Positions 26,840-34,830 of a stretch of DNA of 64,000 nt are shown here, piece by piece. The notes under the pieces are model-generated. The model saw only the letters and a program-made list of their open reading frames with translations. It did not search any database and was not told the origin of the DNA. This stretch comes from Bacteroidota bacterium (GTDB lineage: Bacteria > Bacteroidota > Bacteroidia > AKYH767-A > 2013-40CM-41-45): contig JAPLDA010000010.1 of NCBI GenBank assembly GCA_026391945.1, positions 1 to 64,000 on the forward strand. The letters are read 5' to 3'. Positions within the stretch are counted from its first letter, which is position 1. Each line of letters begins with the position of its first letter. A program made the translations under genes and the position numbers.

Positions 26840-27493
26840 ATGTCATTATTCATTCATTCAGTTCAACGATTTAAAAAAATCGTGTTTCTTTTTTCCATGA
26901 CCGCATTCATGGGAATTTCTTCCGCTACCATGGCGCAGAAATATGCGTATGTGAATACACAGTATATCCTGGATAACATGACGGAATACAAAACCGCACA
27001 GCAGCAATTGGATAACATGTCCATTCAATGGCAAAAAGATATCGAGGATAAATATTCCATTGTCGATAAACTTTACAAGGCATACCAGGCGGAACAGATT
27101 CTTCTCACGGAAGAAATGAAAAAGAAACGCCAGGATGAAATCACCGCCAAAGAGAAAGATGTAAAGGATTTGCAGAAGCAGCGGTTTGGTTATGAAGGCG
27201 ATCTTTTCAAAAAGAAACAGGATCTCGTAAAGCCCATCCAGGACAAGGTTTTCAATGCCGTGAAAAAGCTGGCTACCGACCAGGGCTTTGCAGTGATTTT
27301 TGATAAGTCGGGCGACCTGATCATGCTGTATGCCAATCCAAAGTATGACAAGAGTGATGACATCCTGCTGGCGCTTGGCTACAAACCGGGGAAGAAAGAA
27401 GGCGGTGATTCAAAGACAGGAACCGGCAGCGGTACAACCAAAACACCGAGAACCAGTGAGCCTAACAAATCAGAAGATCAACCTAAAAAGTAA
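26840..27493 (+). CDS. OmpH/Skp-family periplasmic chaperone, first copy
   Basis: 217 residues. Signal peptide of about 32 residues (ends TMAQ), then the Skp core: KYAYVNTQYILDNM beta strand, a long charged coiled coil (about 50-150, rich in K, E and Q) and the closing strand FAVIFDKSG. Skp holds unfolded outer-membrane proteins for BamA. The C-terminal 35 residues are a low-complexity tail (GDSKTGTGSGTTKTPRTS), absent from classic Skp. Located 38 bases after bamA, as in many Bacteroidota. Confidence 0.92.
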   Translation: MSLFIHSVQRFKKIVFLFSMTAFMGISSATMAQKYAYVNTQYILDNMTEYKTAQQQLDNMSIQWQKDIEDKYSIVDKLYKAYQAEQILLTEEMKKKRQDEITAKEKDVKDLQKQRFGYEGDLFKKKQDLVKPIQDKVFNAVKKLATDQGFAVIFDKSGDLIMLYANPKYDKSDDILLALGYKPGKKEGGDSKTGTGSGTTKTPRTSEPNKSEDQPKK

Positions 27494-27518
27494 AACCATT
27501 AACTCCATACCACCTATC

Positions 27519-28031
27519 ATGACTAAATTTTTGAAATTAATTTTTACTGCCGTTGTTCTTATGATCAGCAGCAATCTGTTCGCGCAGGGACTGAAATTCG
27601 GACACATCAATTCTTCGGAACTCATTCAATCCATGCCGCAAACCAAGCAGGCCGACAGTACGTTGAAAAAATACGGTGAATCACTCGATTCACAACTCAA
27701 AGGCATGACTGCTGAATACCAGGGAAAATTGCAGGTCTACCAGGGCAAACGCGACTCCTTGCCTGATGCAATCAAACAAACCAAAGAAAAAGAACTGGAA
27801 GATCTCGGCAACCGCATCCAGGAGTTCCAGCAGACAGCACAGGAGTCCATTCAGAAAAAGAAAGAAGAACTGTATGGCCCGATCCTGAAAAAAGCGGAGA
27901 CAGCCATTAAGGATATCGCGAAAGAAAAAGGGTACTCTTATATTTTTGATACCAGTTTGGGTGCCGTTCTTTTTGCTCAGGACTCTGATAACATGATGCC
28001 TGTTGTAAAAGCGAAACTTGGTTTAAAATAA
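27519..28031 (+). CDS. OmpH/Skp-family periplasmic chaperone, second copy
   Basis: 170 residues from ATG 27519; the same frame stays open upstream inside the first skp gene but MTKFLKLIFTAVVLMISSNL is clearly the signal peptide (cut near FAQ). The core has LKFGHINSSELIQSM, a coiled coil about 45-135 and YSYIFDTSLGAVLF. This copy has no C-terminal tail. It follows the first copy by 25 bases and ends at a strong terminator, closing the porG-uppS-bamA-skp-skp run. Tandem ompH genes are usual in the phylum. Confidence 0.92.
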   Translation: MTKFLKLIFTAVVLMISSNLFAQGLKFGHINSSELIQSMPQTKQADSTLKKYGESLDSQLKGMTAEYQGKLQVYQGKRDSLPDAIKQTKEKELEDLGNRIQEFQQTAQESIQKKKEELYGPILKKAETAIKDIAKEKGYSYIFDTSLGAVLFAQDSDNMMPVVKAKLGLK

Positions 28032-28052
28032 CCGCTTCTGAAAATGAATTGG

Positions 28053-28086
28053 AAACCATTCCGTTATTATCGGAATGGTTTTTTTA
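28053..28086 (+). terminator. Rho-independent terminator after the bamA-skp operon
   Basis: Perfect 11-bp stem (AAACCATTCCG / CGGAATGGTTT) around TTATTAT, followed by a T run. The end of the T run merges with the putative -7 box of murI. Confidence 0.9.
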
Positions 28087-28092
28087 TTTTTG
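28085..28092 (+). promoter_or_regulatory. Putative -7 box (TATTTTTG) of murI
   Basis: Exact TAnnTTTG match ending only six bases before the murI ATG at 28099, and built from the T tract of the preceding terminator. If used, the transcript would be leaderless or nearly so. The match could be a by-product of the T-rich terminator. Confidence 0.35.
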
Positions 28093-28098
28093 ACGTGA

Positions 28099-28911
28099 AT
28101 GCAAAAAATAATTTCCCCGGATAACATACGTACGGCATCCGATCCCATTGGAATTTTTGATTCCGGGATTGGTGGGCTCACCGTTTTGCACCAGGCATTG
28201 CGTGAACTTCCCGGCGAGAATTTTATTTACTATGCCGATACGCTCCATGTGCCTTACGGAGAAAAACCCAAAGAAGAAGTACTCGGTTACATTGCTGATG
28301 GCGTTTCATTTCTCGATCGCATCGGTATCAAAGCATTGGTTCTTGCCTGTAACACAGCTACGAGCATTGCCGCCAATGAACTTCGCAGTCGGTACGATTT
28401 CCCCATCATCGGCATGGAACCGGCGGTGAAACCTGCTGTGGAGCGTACCAAAAACAAACGCGTGCTGGTGCTGGCCACACCACTGACGTTGCAGGAACAG
28501 AAATTCAAAGACCTCGTGGCGAAAGTGGATAACGAAAAAATTGTTGACTTCATCGCTTTGCCGGAACTGGTTGAGTCAGCAGAGAAATTTCAGTTTGATC
28601 CGGATATTATTTTGCCGTTGCTTCGAAAAAAATTAGCACACCTTCAGCCTGAAGTTTACGGAACCGTTGTTCTTGGCTGTACTCATTTTCCTTTTTTCAG
28701 GAAGGCACTGATAGAAATATTTTCTCCGTTCGCAGACATTATCGACGGCAATGAAGGAACCGTAAAGCATCTGAAAAATATTCTGCAGACAAAAAATCTT
28801 CTCTCCACCGGAGGAAAAGGACAGGTGAGTTATTACGATTCAGGAGTTCCGGTAACCGATACCAGCCGGTTCAAAAAGTACCTGACCCTGCTGGATGAAA
28901 TGGGGAAATAA
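28099..28911 (+). CDS. murI: Glutamate racemase
   Basis: 270 residues. It converts L- to D-glutamate for peptidoglycan; cytoplasmic. Landmarks are IGIFDSGIGGLTVL (catalytic Asp region), YYADTLHVPYGEKP, LVLACNTATS (first catalytic Cys), GMEPAVKPA and VVLGCTHFPFF (second catalytic Cys and His). Both catalytic cysteines are intact. It follows the bamA-skp run after a terminator and stands alone before the convergent carbonic anhydrase-like gene. Confidence 0.95.
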   Translation: MQKIISPDNIRTASDPIGIFDSGIGGLTVLHQALRELPGENFIYYADTLHVPYGEKPKEEVLGYIADGVSFLDRIGIKALVLACNTATSIAANELRSRYDFPIIGMEPAVKPAVERTKNKRVLVLATPLTLQEQKFKDLVAKVDNEKIVDFIALPELVESAEKFQFDPDIILPLLRKKLAHLQPEVYGTVVLGCTHFPFFRKALIEIFSPFADIIDGNEGTVKHLKNILQTKNLLSTGGKGQVSYYDSGVPVTDTSRFKKYLTLLDEMGK

Positions 28912-28977
28912 TTTTTATCGTTTTTTTACCCTCATCCTAAAGCCAGTCACAATTCTTAAATCCGAAACATTGAATGA

Positions 28978-29496
28978 TCATTGACCTTCTTTCAGCCAAT
29001 CAGAGTACATCATATAACGATCGGGCAATTCATCAAGCAGTTGTTTTTGTTCGCTGCTGATGGCTTTTATTTTTTTTGCAGGAACGCCGGCATAAATAAA
29101 CCCGGATTCAACTTCCATGTGTTCCGGGATCAGTGCGCCGGCTGCGACGATTGCATATTTCCGGATGACTGCATGATCCATGATGATGGCACCCATGCCA
29201 ACCATCACATGATCTTCAAGCGTACAACCGTGAAGGATGGCATGGTGCCCGATGCTGCACCCATCGCCGATGCTGGTTTTGGTTTTCTCATACGTACAAT
29301 GAATGAGTGCGCCATCCTGAATGTTCACCTTGTTCCCGATGCTGATGGAATTGACATCTCCGCGGATGACGGCGTTGAACCACACGCTGCATTCATCACC
29401 CAATACAACATCGCCGATCACCGTTGCATTTTCGGCGAGGAAACAATCCTTGCCGAATTCGGGCATGATACCTTTTACAGATTTAATGAGAGCCAT
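28978..29496 (-). CDS. Gamma-carbonic anhydrase family protein (left-handed beta-helix)
   Basis: 172 residues with hexapeptide repeats through about residues 15-145 (ATVIGDVVLGDECSVWFNAV, IQDGALIHC, CSIGHHAILHGCTLEDHVMVGMGAIIMDHAVI). Metal-ligand histidines are found in LIHC, IGHHAILHGC. It matches the YrdA/PaaY/CaiE-type gamma-carbonic anhydrase group. Several of these are metal-binding but of unproven activity, so carbonic anhydrase function is tentative. Cytoplasmic and monocistronic. Confidence 0.9.
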   Translation of the reverse strand: MALIKSVKGIMPEFGKDCFLAENATVIGDVVLGDECSVWFNAVIRGDVNSISIGNKVNIQDGALIHCTYEKTKTSIGDGCSIGHHAILHGCTLEDHVMVGMGAIIMDHAVIRKYAIVAAGALIPEHMEVESGFIYAGVPAKKIKAISSEQKQLLDELPDRYMMYSDWLKEGQ

Positions 29497-29563
29497 TTGA
29501 GTTTTCAGAAAAGAGATCGTTATTTATTTTGTAAATTTACATCAGAATCATTTCAGAACCGGT

Positions 29564-30058
29564 ATGAAAGGAATAAAGATAATTGTTTTTGTTGTCATCG
29601 TACTTGTCTCCGCCTGCAAGAAGGCGGAACAGTATTCCGACATTCCTTCCATCACATTTAAATCACTTACTACTGCAAAAGACATGACCGGTTATGATGT
29701 AAGCGGTAAAATCACCATCTCGTTTACGGATGGAGATGGCGACCTGGGATATTATTCTTCCGGCAACGGTCTTCCTTTTGATGATACGCTGAGCCAGTAC
29801 TATTACAACTTTATCATTAAGTCATCGCATCTGAAAAACGGCAACTGGATAAAGGATACTCTTAATCTAAGCGGAAGAATGCCGTACCTCACTCCTGATG
29901 GAACCAACAAAACCCTGAGGGGCGACATTGCCATGGATTTATTCCTGCCACCACATAAAATCCGTGACACCATGCGTTACGATGTTTTTATTTATGACCG
30001 TGCATTGCACCAGAGCAACACGGTTACGTCATCCAACCTGGTCATTACCACCCATTGA
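29564..30058 (+). CDS. Hypothetical lipoprotein
   Basis: 164 residues. The start MKGIKIIVFVVIVLVSAC gives a lipobox VSAC with Cys18, so it is lipid-anchored. The mature part (ISFTDGDGDLGYYSS, then a beta-rich stretch ending in NLVITTH) has one Asp/Gly-rich segment DGDGDLG that could bind calcium. This pattern is common in small uncharacterised Bacteroidota lipoproteins. The 3' end overlaps the convergent glycosyltransferase gene by 14 bases. No function can be assigned. Confidence 0.8.
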   Translation: MKGIKIIVFVVIVLVSACKKAEQYSDIPSITFKSLTTAKDMTGYDVSGKITISFTDGDGDLGYYSSGNGLPFDDTLSQYYYNFIIKSSHLKNGNWIKDTLNLSGRMPYLTPDGTNKTLRGDIAMDLFLPPHKIRDTMRYDVFIYDRALHQSNTVTSSNLVITTH

Positions 30059-31136
30059 TTTTTTTTCTCCATGCTGAAATGATTCCGGGCAGGGAATCCT
30101 GGCTTACCGGAAAATTTGTTACCGAATGACTTTGGGTTTTCGATTTCAGTTGTCCGAAGTCAAACTTTTCCTGGCGCACGCTGAAGAAAAATTTTCTTTT
30201 ACACAGGTAATCCGCAAGGTAAAGCTGTTCGGTTTGCCCGGGCGTCGGTACCAGAACGGCATCCATGCCGATAGCGACCATGTCCATGATACCTGAATAG
30301 CCGGCACGGCAAACAACGAGGTTGGAAGCGAGAACGGCTTCCAGCAATTCACGGCTGTCGAGATGAGAAACAACCGTTGTGTTTTCATGGATGGCCGTTT
30401 CTTTTTTTTCGCCCGGCTTCCCGCCTACGATCAATGCTTTCGAATTTCGAAATTGTTCAGTAAAAAGTTTTTCAAGAGATGATCGATGAGGTTCGGGTCC
30501 GCTGACGATGCCAATCACCTCATATTTTTTTTCGCGCTGATGATTGATTTTTCCTTTCCACCTCGACAAGGTTCCGATGTAAACGGCATTGGAAGGCAGT
30601 TTGTGCCGGTGCGATAAATCACCGCTGAGATTTTTATCATCGTCGGGAATCCAGCATTCGTCATACTGTTTTATAAAAAGGGAGTTAATGAAATACAGGA
30701 AGGGTTCCATCAACCGCAAAGCCGGCGGGCATTTGATCATGACCTGGTGCGTAATGAAAACAGAAAAAATGTCAGGATTCCAGAGCCCGAAGCGGTTATC
30801 TGAAATCACCGCATCGATTTGGTGTCGCCTGATTATTTTTTTCAGCTCATGGTGTTCGAGAAATATTCTGAAGAAAAATTTTGGTGCCTGTATCATCATC
30901 ATCACCCACATGGGAAATACAGTTGAATAGGATGGTCTGTACCCGCGAAGCGGAATGAATTCCAGCATCGGGAATTCTTTCTTCAACAAACTCTCCGTGT
31001 TTTTTTCTCCGGCAAGGATGACCGCTTCTCCCTGGTTTAACAATTCCTGTATAATTGGAATGCAGCGTGTGGCGTGGCCCAAACCCCAATCGAGAGGCGC
31101 AACCAGAATTTTCTTTTTTTCAGCCACCGGTTTCAT
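30045..31136 (-). CDS. GT-B fold glycosyltransferase (MurG/GT28-like)
   Basis: 363 residues. The N-terminus KILVAPLDWGLGHATRCIPI is the acceptor-side glycine loop of GT28-like enzymes. The C-terminal half has VIGIVSGPEPHRSSLEK, then VVCRAGYSGIMDMVAIGMDAVLVPTPGQTEQ, the sugar-nucleotide binding signature seen in MurG and related enzymes. No transmembrane helix is evident. It probably transfers a sugar to a lipid or polysaccharide at the cytoplasmic face; donor and acceptor are unknown. Paralogue of murG (56803) only at fold level. Confidence 0.82.
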   Translation of the reverse strand: MKPVAEKKKILVAPLDWGLGHATRCIPIIQELLNQGEAVILAGEKNTESLLKKEFPMLEFIPLRGYRPSYSTVFPMWVMMMIQAPKFFFRIFLEHHELKKIIRRHQIDAVISDNRFGLWNPDIFSVFITHQVMIKCPPALRLMEPFLYFINSLFIKQYDECWIPDDDKNLSGDLSHRHKLPSNAVYIGTLSRWKGKINHQREKKYEVIGIVSGPEPHRSSLEKLFTEQFRNSKALIVGGKPGEKKETAIHENTTVVSHLDSRELLEAVLASNLVVCRAGYSGIMDMVAIGMDAVLVPTPGQTEQLYLADYLCKRKFFFSVRQEKFDFGQLKSKTQSHSVTNFPVSQDSLPGIISAWRKKINGW

Positions 31137-31239
31137 TTTTTATTCAGCCCGAATTTACAAAGGATAATGCAGAAATTTATTTTTTACTTCCGCCCTGTAT
31201 TTTCACTGTATTTGTATTTTCGTTTCTTCAAATGCGATT

Positions 31240-31905
31240 ATGACCAAACACAAACTGGAACGGTTTGCGGAAAATGAAACATTCCGGAATGTCTTTCAGC
31301 CTGTCATCAGTTACCCGCCGGTTGACGATGAGATGAAAGGAAACTGGAACAAAAACTATTTCAAAAACGACCGGCCCGTGATTCTTGAATTGGGATGCGG
31401 AAGAGGAGAATACACCGTGAACCTCGCTGAGATGTACCCGCAGAATAATTACATCGGCATCGATTACAAAGGAGCCAGGCTCTGGCGTGGCGCTAAAACA
31501 GCCATTGAAAACAACATGGATCATGTGGCATTCCTTCGGTTGCAAATTCAGCGGGTCGGGAATTTTTTTTCACCGGGTGAAGTCAGTGAAATATGGATCA
31601 CTTTTCCGGATCCACAGCCCAGGCAAAGCCGGGAACATAAACGGCTGACCTCACCGGAATTCATAGGCAGGTACAGGAACATCCTGAAAAAAAACGGAAC
31701 CATTCACCTGAAAACGGACAATGCAGGTTTGTATGAATACACTCTTGGAATCATTAAGGAAAATAATTTTTCTTTGATGACTTCTACCAATGATCTGTAT
31801 CAATCACCGGTGTTAAATGAAGTCCTTGCCATTCAAACTACGTATGAAAAAATTTTTCTTGCGCAGGGATCGAAAATCTGTTACATCCAATTTTGTTTGT
31901 CATGA
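31240..31905 (+). CDS. trmB: tRNA (guanine-N7-)-methyltransferase
   Basis: 221 residues. It methylates G46 of tRNA using S-adenosylmethionine. Motifs are LELGCGRGEYTVNLAE (SAM loop), YIGIDYKGARLWRGAKTA and WITFPDPQPRQSREHKRLT, the TrmB substrate signature, here with a QPRQ variation in place of the common WPKK. IHLKTDNAGLYEYTL follows. Its stop overlaps the next start (ATGA at 31902-31905), so the two genes are translationally coupled. Confidence 0.94.
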   Translation: MTKHKLERFAENETFRNVFQPVISYPPVDDEMKGNWNKNYFKNDRPVILELGCGRGEYTVNLAEMYPQNNYIGIDYKGARLWRGAKTAIENNMDHVAFLRLQIQRVGNFFSPGEVSEIWITFPDPQPRQSREHKRLTSPEFIGRYRNILKKNGTIHLKTDNAGLYEYTLGIIKENNFSLMTSTNDLYQSPVLNEVLAIQTTYEKIFLAQGSKICYIQFCLS

Positions 31906-32249
31906 AGAACCAGCACGATTCTTTTTTTTCACAGGTGTATGAAGTAGCCCGGCTTATTCCAAGAGGAAGAGTCACTTCCTACGGCGCCATCGCCAAATAC
32001 CTTGGTACGGCAAGGTCGGCGCGAATGGTCGGTTGGGCCATGAACAATGCCGGCAACATTCGCCCTAAAGTTCCGGCGCACCGCGTGGTGAACAGAACAG
32101 GATTGTTAACAGGCAAACATCATTTTGGCTCACCGGAAAAAATGAAGGAACTCCTGGAAAGGGAAAACATCAAAACAAAAAAAGACCAGGTTCAGCAGTT
32201 TAAAAAAGTTTTCTGGGATCCGTCCGTTGAATTGAATATTGAAGATTAA
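31902..32249 (+). CDS. Alkyltransferase-like protein (MGMT family, catalytic Cys replaced)
   Basis: 115 residues covering only the DNA-binding domain of O6-alkylguanine-DNA alkyltransferase: VYEVARLIPRGRVTSYGAIA (helix-turn-helix) and SARMVGWAMNNA with the arginine finger. The acceptor motif PCHRV is PAHRV (Ala59), so the protein cannot accept an alkyl group. Proteins of this type (ATLs) bind alkylated bases and flag them for nucleotide excision repair. Start chosen at ATG 31902 in a four-base overlap with trmB; an upstream TTG at 31893 is possible. No linked repair gene is present. Confidence 0.88.
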   Translation: MKNQHDSFFSQVYEVARLIPRGRVTSYGAIAKYLGTARSARMVGWAMNNAGNIRPKVPAHRVVNRTGLLTGKHHFGSPEKMKELLERENIKTKKDQVQQFKKVFWDPSVELNIED

Positions 32250-32303
32250 AAAAGATTCATGTAGGAGGGGGATGCCAGACTCACAGGATTGACGGGCAAT
32301 TCA

Positions 32304-32311
32304 TATCTTTG
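32304..32311 (+). promoter_or_regulatory. Putative -7 box (TATCTTTG) of the mrp gene
   Basis: Exact TAnnTTTG match, 35 bases upstream of the ATG at 32347. No clear -33 element. Confidence 0.5.
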
Positions 32312-32346
32312 TCCCGGAATTTAAAACTTAATTACAAAACTGATTT

Positions 32347-33450
32347 ATGTCCATTACAAAAGAAAAAGTCCTGGAAGCCCTGCGCTATGTGGAAGAACCG
32401 GATCTGAAAAAAGACCTGGTCACCCTTAATATGATTGAAGATATCCGGATTGACGGGAAGCATGTAAGTTTCTCGGTGATTCTCACCACGCCGGCATGTC
32501 CTTTAAAATCGCTGATCGAACGGGCCTGTGTAAATGCCATCGTTCATTATGTGGATGCAGAAGCGAAGGTGACGGTGAACATGACATCCCGGACCACTAC
32601 CGGCCGGGAGTCGGATGATTTACTGCTGCCCGGCGTAAAAAACATTGTCGCTATTGCCTCCGGGAAAGGCGGCGTTGGCAAATCAACAGTGGCGGCAAAT
32701 CTGGCCGTTGCGCTTGCAAAAAAAGGAGCGAAGGTCGGGTTGATTGATGCTGATATCTACGGACCTTCCCAGCACATCATGTTCGGACTTGAAAACGAGC
32801 ACATCTATGTGAATGAACGCGACGGCAAATCATTCATGCTGCCGATTGAGAAATACGGCGTGAAAATTTTATCCATCGGGTTTCTTGTCGATCCTGAGAA
32901 AGCCATTCCATGGCGCGGACCGATGGCCAGCAAAGCGCTTCGCCAGCTCTTCAGTGATGCCGAGTGGGGCGAACTGGATTACATGCTCATCGACCTTCCT
33001 CCGGGAACGGGTGACATTCATCTTACACTTGTTTCTGCTGTTCCGCTTACAGGCGCCGTCGTAGTGAGTACTCCGCAGCATGTGGCATTGGCCGATGCGA
33101 AAAAGGGAATCAACATGTTCCAGCTTCCTGCCGTGAATGTTCCGGTGCTGGGATTGGTTGAGAACATGGCTTATTTCACGCCGGCTGAATTACCGGAAAA
33201 TAAATATTACATCTTCGGAAAAGACGGGTGCAGGAAACTGGCTGAAAAAATGAATGTTCCTTTCCTTGGACAAATTCCATTGGTACAAAGCATCCGTGAA
33301 GGCGGCGACAGCGGGCTTCCTGCGGTGATGGAAGAAGGTTCGCCTACTGCCATGGCGTTTACGGAAATCGCCGATGCCACAGCGCGCCAGGTTTCGATAC
33401 GCAATGCAACGGGGGCACCCACAAAGAAGGTGGAAGCTGCTGCGTACTGA
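32347..33450 (+). CDS. Mrp/NBP35-family ATP-binding Fe-S carrier protein
   Basis: 367 residues. Residues about 1-85 are a MIP18/DUF59 domain with the conserved cysteine in TTPACPLKS (Cys51). A deviant Walker A P-loop SGKGGVGKST (105-114) and the switch DADIYGPSQH and MLIDLPPGTGDIHL follow. It carries Fe-S clusters to apoproteins. The usual CxxC cluster site is absent and is replaced by the TPAELPENKYYIFG segment, which I recall as normal for Bacteroidota members. The next gene encodes a NifU-domain protein, which fits a shared Fe-S job. Confidence 0.92.
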   Translation: MSITKEKVLEALRYVEEPDLKKDLVTLNMIEDIRIDGKHVSFSVILTTPACPLKSLIERACVNAIVHYVDAEAKVTVNMTSRTTTGRESDDLLLPGVKNIVAIASGKGGVGKSTVAANLAVALAKKGAKVGLIDADIYGPSQHIMFGLENEHIYVNERDGKSFMLPIEKYGVKILSIGFLVDPEKAIPWRGPMASKALRQLFSDAEWGELDYMLIDLPPGTGDIHLTLVSAVPLTGAVVVSTPQHVALADAKKGINMFQLPAVNVPVLGLVENMAYFTPAELPENKYYIFGKDGCRKLAEKMNVPFLGQIPLVQSIREGGDSGLPAVMEEGSPTAMAFTEIADATARQVSIRNATGAPTKKVEAAAY

Positions 33451-33492
33451 TACCGGTGAATGAATTTTTTATTTAAGCAATCAAACAAAGCC

Positions 33493-33774
33493 ATGCACGC
33501 AGAGTCAACCATTTCCGAAAGAGTCGAACAGGCGCTCACCCAGATCCGTCCTTATCTGGAAGCAGACAGCGGCAATGTAAGTTTGCTGGAAGTGACCGAT
33601 GATCTGGTGGTCAGGTTAAAATTTCACGGAGCGTGCAGCAGTTGCTCCATGAGTGCGATGACGTTACGTGCGGGAATCGAGCAAACCATCCGAAGCTTAC
33701 GTGCGGGAATCGAGCAAACCATCCGAAGCCATGTTCCTGAAGTAAAATCAGTGGAAGCGGTAGATGGTGATTAA
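33493..33774 (+). CDS. NifU C-terminal domain Fe-S protein with internal 11-residue duplication
   Basis: About 93 residues from ATG 33493 (a start at 33460 adds 11 residues). NifU-like domain: RVEQALTQIRPYLEADSGNVSL, then the cluster site HGACSSCSMSAMTL with CxxC, then the C-terminal helix and HVPEVKSVEAV. The helix segment LRAGIEQTIRS occurs twice in tandem because of an exact 33-bp duplication (33664-33729). The Nfu paralogue at 5752 has one copy (LKGGIENLLKRLIPEV). The frame is kept, so a protein is made, but the helix is lengthened by three turns. Cotranscribed with mrp, 42 bases downstream. Confidence 0.88.
   Translation: MHAESTISERVEQALTQIRPYLEADSGNVSLLEVTDDLVVRLKFHGACSSCSMSAMTLRAGIEQTIRSLRAGIEQTIRSHVPEVKSVEAVDGD
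33664..33729 (+). repeat. Perfect 33-bp tandem duplication inside the NifU-domain gene
   Basis: Bases 33664-33696 and 33697-33729 are identical (unit begins TTACGTGCGGGAATCG and ends CCATCCGAAGC). The unit is a multiple of three, so an 11-residue segment is repeated in frame. Zero mismatches indicates a very recent event or an assembly artefact. Confidence 0.97.
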
Positions 33775-33790
33775 GGAAAAATAATGGCAC

Positions 33791-33824
33791 AAAAAAAGGA
33801 GTGATTTTATTCACTCCTTTTTTT
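33791..33824. terminator. Bidirectional terminator between convergent genes
   Basis: A 14-bp stem (AAAAAAAGGAGTGA / TCACTCCTTTTTTT) with TTTTAT loop. A-run on the left and T-run on the right make it effective on both strands, for the NifU gene (+, stop 33774) and the hydrolase-fold gene (-, stop 33843). Confidence 0.9.
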
Positions 33825-33842
33825 ATGGCTTCAACTGACGGA

Positions 33843-34664
33843 TCAGAACTGGTTCAGGAATTTACTGACCTTTTCGAAATAAGCATTTTTATCAGTGGAA
33901 AAATTCTGTGCATTGGAAGGGCTGCTGTTCACGATGTATGTCTGGGTGGAACATTTCAGCAATTTCATATCGGAAGGATTGATCATCTCATCCTGCGGAG
34001 AAACAATGATCATGACTCCACGGATGTTCGGCCTTGATTTATCACAGGCATACATTGGCTCCATGTTTTTATCATAGCCGAACGGAATGATCACATCTTT
34101 CCCTTTTTTCTCTTTCATTTTTTTCTTCATCAGTTCAAGGCCTGTCCACGGGCCGTCGGCAATGACTTTGCGGGTTTCCGGGCGGTTCAATCCAACACCG
34201 AGGGAAAGTCCAGCACCGATGTTTACTCCATACAAATCAAATTTGGTAATGGCTCTTGACTTGCGGAGGTAATCGAGAACGGCATTCAGGTCGTTGGTGA
34301 ATTGCGGATAAATGTACGTGTCGGCATCAATGGCAAATTCGCTGCTGCCGCCGTAACCGCGGTAATCATACATGCAGACATTCCATCCGGCGGAAAGAAA
34401 CTGGCCGGCCAGTTCGATGTTATCAGCCATGTTGCCATCGCCGCTTCCGCTGATCACCATCCAGTTGGTTGTTTTCTTGGATGTTTCAAAGAACCATCCG
34501 AGCAAGGTGGCGCCGTCTTTGGTGGAAACTTTTTCTTCTTTGTACGTCATGCCGTATTTTTCTGGCTTCACTTTGTATTCGCGTGATGGACTTAAGGCAG
34601 ATGCAAACTGGAAACAGAGAAATAATCCGCACGCCAATAAGGTTGTCAATCTGGTTTTATTCAT
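33843..34664 (-). CDS. Exported alpha/beta hydrolase-fold protein with atypical nucleophile elbow
   Basis: 273 residues from ATG 34664, which begins a signal peptide (ends near FASA); the frame is open 32 codons further upstream without a better start. Fold marks are GWNVCMYDYRGYGGSS (93-108), LYGVNIGAG (145-152), VIADGPW and IIVSPQDEMI (acid Asp225). The expected Gly-x-Ser-x-Gly elbow reads G-V-N-I-G (Asn148 in place of the nucleophile Ser), so hydrolase activity is doubtful. Related proteins with this layout are Bem46-like hydrolases. Periplasmic. Monocistronic, closed by a bidirectional terminator. Confidence 0.82.
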   Translation of the reverse strand: MNKTRLTTLLACGLFLCFQFASALSPSREYKVKPEKYGMTYKEEKVSTKDGATLLGWFFETSKKTTNWMVISGSGDGNMADNIELAGQFLSAGWNVCMYDYRGYGGSSEFAIDADTYIYPQFTNDLNAVLDYLRKSRAITKFDLYGVNIGAGLSLGVGLNRPETRKVIADGPWTGLELMKKKMKEKKGKDVIIPFGYDKNMEPMYACDKSRPNIRGVMIIVSPQDEMINPSDMKLLKCSTQTYIVNSSPSNAQNFSTDKNAYFEKVSKFLNQF

Positions 34665-34830
34665 GTTCTGTGAATGGGATTTAGGAATGGTTAATAGCTG
34701 AGTAAAAGTAGAGAAAAAGATTTTTGATAAACGGAAATTTGACGGGAAACATTTCAACAATTCAGAAGGCAGGGTTGTTAATCATCATCCAAATTACAGG
34801 ATGTCATCGAAATCCCTGAAATAAAAGAAA

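Noticed and set aside
28981..29661. 226-codon open frame on the plus strand
   Set aside because: Antisense to the hexapeptide-repeat carbonic anhydrase-like gene; its sequence is explained by the complementary strand.
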